A DNA stretch of 64,000 nt, from the NCBI RefSeq assembly GCF_023921125.1, contig NZ_CP099466.1, positions 2,170,001-2,234,000 on the forward strand, given 5' to 3'. Shown here in pieces: positions 63,825 through 64,000 of this stretch. Below the pieces are notes generated by a model. That model had not been told where the DNA came from, searched no databases, and was given only the letters and a program-made list of their open reading frames with translations. This stretch comes from Arthrobacter caoxuetaonis (GTDB taxonomy: Bacteria; Actinomycetota; Actinomycetes; Actinomycetales; Micrococcaceae). Made by a program: the position numbers and the translations under genes. Each line of letters opens with the position of its first letter. Position 1 is the stretch's first letter.

Positions 63825-64000
63825 TCAGCGGCGCCGGTCAGTGTCGACGACGTCGACGCGGACCTGGTCGCTGCCGGCCAGGGCGGAAATCACCGTGCGC
63901 AATGCGCGGGCGGTGCGTCCCTGGCGGCCGATTACCCGGCCAAGATCGTCCTGATGAACACGGACCTCGAGGGTTTCCCCGCGGCGGTTGTTCTTTGCGG
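63825..64000 (-). CDS. khpA: KH-domain RNA-binding protein KhpA (partial, 5' end beyond window)
   Basis: Only the C-terminal 57 codons lie in the window: [20 protein letters not shown], then [12 protein letters not shown] with the GxxG nucleic-acid loop, ending [10 protein letters not shown]. This is the small single-KH protein usually encoded between rpsP and rimM. Its place here matches that order. The N-terminus and rpsP would be to the right of the window. Confidence 0.9.
   Translation of the reverse strand, partial: AKNNRRGETLEVRVHQDDLGRVIGRQGRTARALRTVISALAGSDQVRVDVVDTDRRR

Overview
The window reads as chromosomal DNA from a high-GC actinobacterium, most likely a member of the Micrococcaceae close to Arthrobacter sensu lato. 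The basis is strong G/C bias at third codon positions, frequent GTG/TTG starts, actinobacterial family proteins (DUF3052, DUF3145, DUF2469, DUF4397 with a class F sortase, a FasR-like PucR regulator, MptB and GT87 mannosyltransferases) and a homodimeric AceE-type pyruvate dehydrogenase. The species call is inference; no rRNA gene lies in the window. I saw no prophage, insertion sequence, CRISPR array or integrase-flanked island. The only gene-poor stretch longer than about 300 bases (46208-47138) holds two decayed gene remnants.

Layout. 1-1240: the 5' part of trigger factor (minus strand), tRNA-Pro and tRNA-Gly. 1247-2610: nei and rpiB. 2611-6098: a long perfect inverted repeat, then a secreted metzincin protease with ten LGFP cell-wall repeats. 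6229-12785: pepN, an OsmC protein, MscS, truncated hemoglobin, two thioesterases and a hypothetical gene. 12863-15778: ettA, a lipoprotein and an SSB paralogue. 16043-20065: tRNA-Arg, then a same-strand cluster of a DUF4397 surface protein, class F sortase, ECF sigma factor, anti-sigma factor and M50-type membrane protease. 20062-24976: DUF3224, two convergent GT-C mannosyltransferases, a hypothetical gene and orn. 25118-30869: tRNA-His, acyl-CoA dehydrogenase, def, long-form gap, an MFS transporter and RNase P RNA. 30908-38191: yaaA, an RNase H-VOC fusion with its coiled-coil partner and NIF3, then msrA, cysK-cysE and gnd. 38329-43121: DUF2252, a serine hydrolase lipoprotein, tRNA-Val, a sirtuin, AhpE-type peroxiredoxin and DUF3052. 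43469-52764: aceE, the pseudogene scar, fasR-fabD-fabH-acpP-fabF and DUF3145. 52977-64000: a conserved minus-strand block read as khpA-rimM-trmD-rplS-lepB-lepB-rnhB-DUF2469, then yraN-comM-dprA-ogt-like-xerC, interrupted by a GNAT gene and a 2H phosphoesterase.

How the genes work together. AceE makes acetyl-CoA next to the type II fatty-acid cluster, which has its probable regulator fasR in front and a candidate operator before fabD. CysE and CysK form the cysteine synthase pair, and the CysE tail ends in Ile as needed to dock into CysK. RimM, TrmD and L19 serve ribosome and tRNA maturation, followed by two signal peptidases. The 16-20 kb cluster looks like a self-contained envelope module (surface protein, anchoring enzyme, sigma factor, anti-sigma factor, possible intramembrane protease). 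The points most worth checking are that module, an Ogt homologue whose catalytic Cys is Thr, the RNase H-VOC fusion, the double-truncation scar downstream of aceE, and several perfect inverted repeats at promoters.
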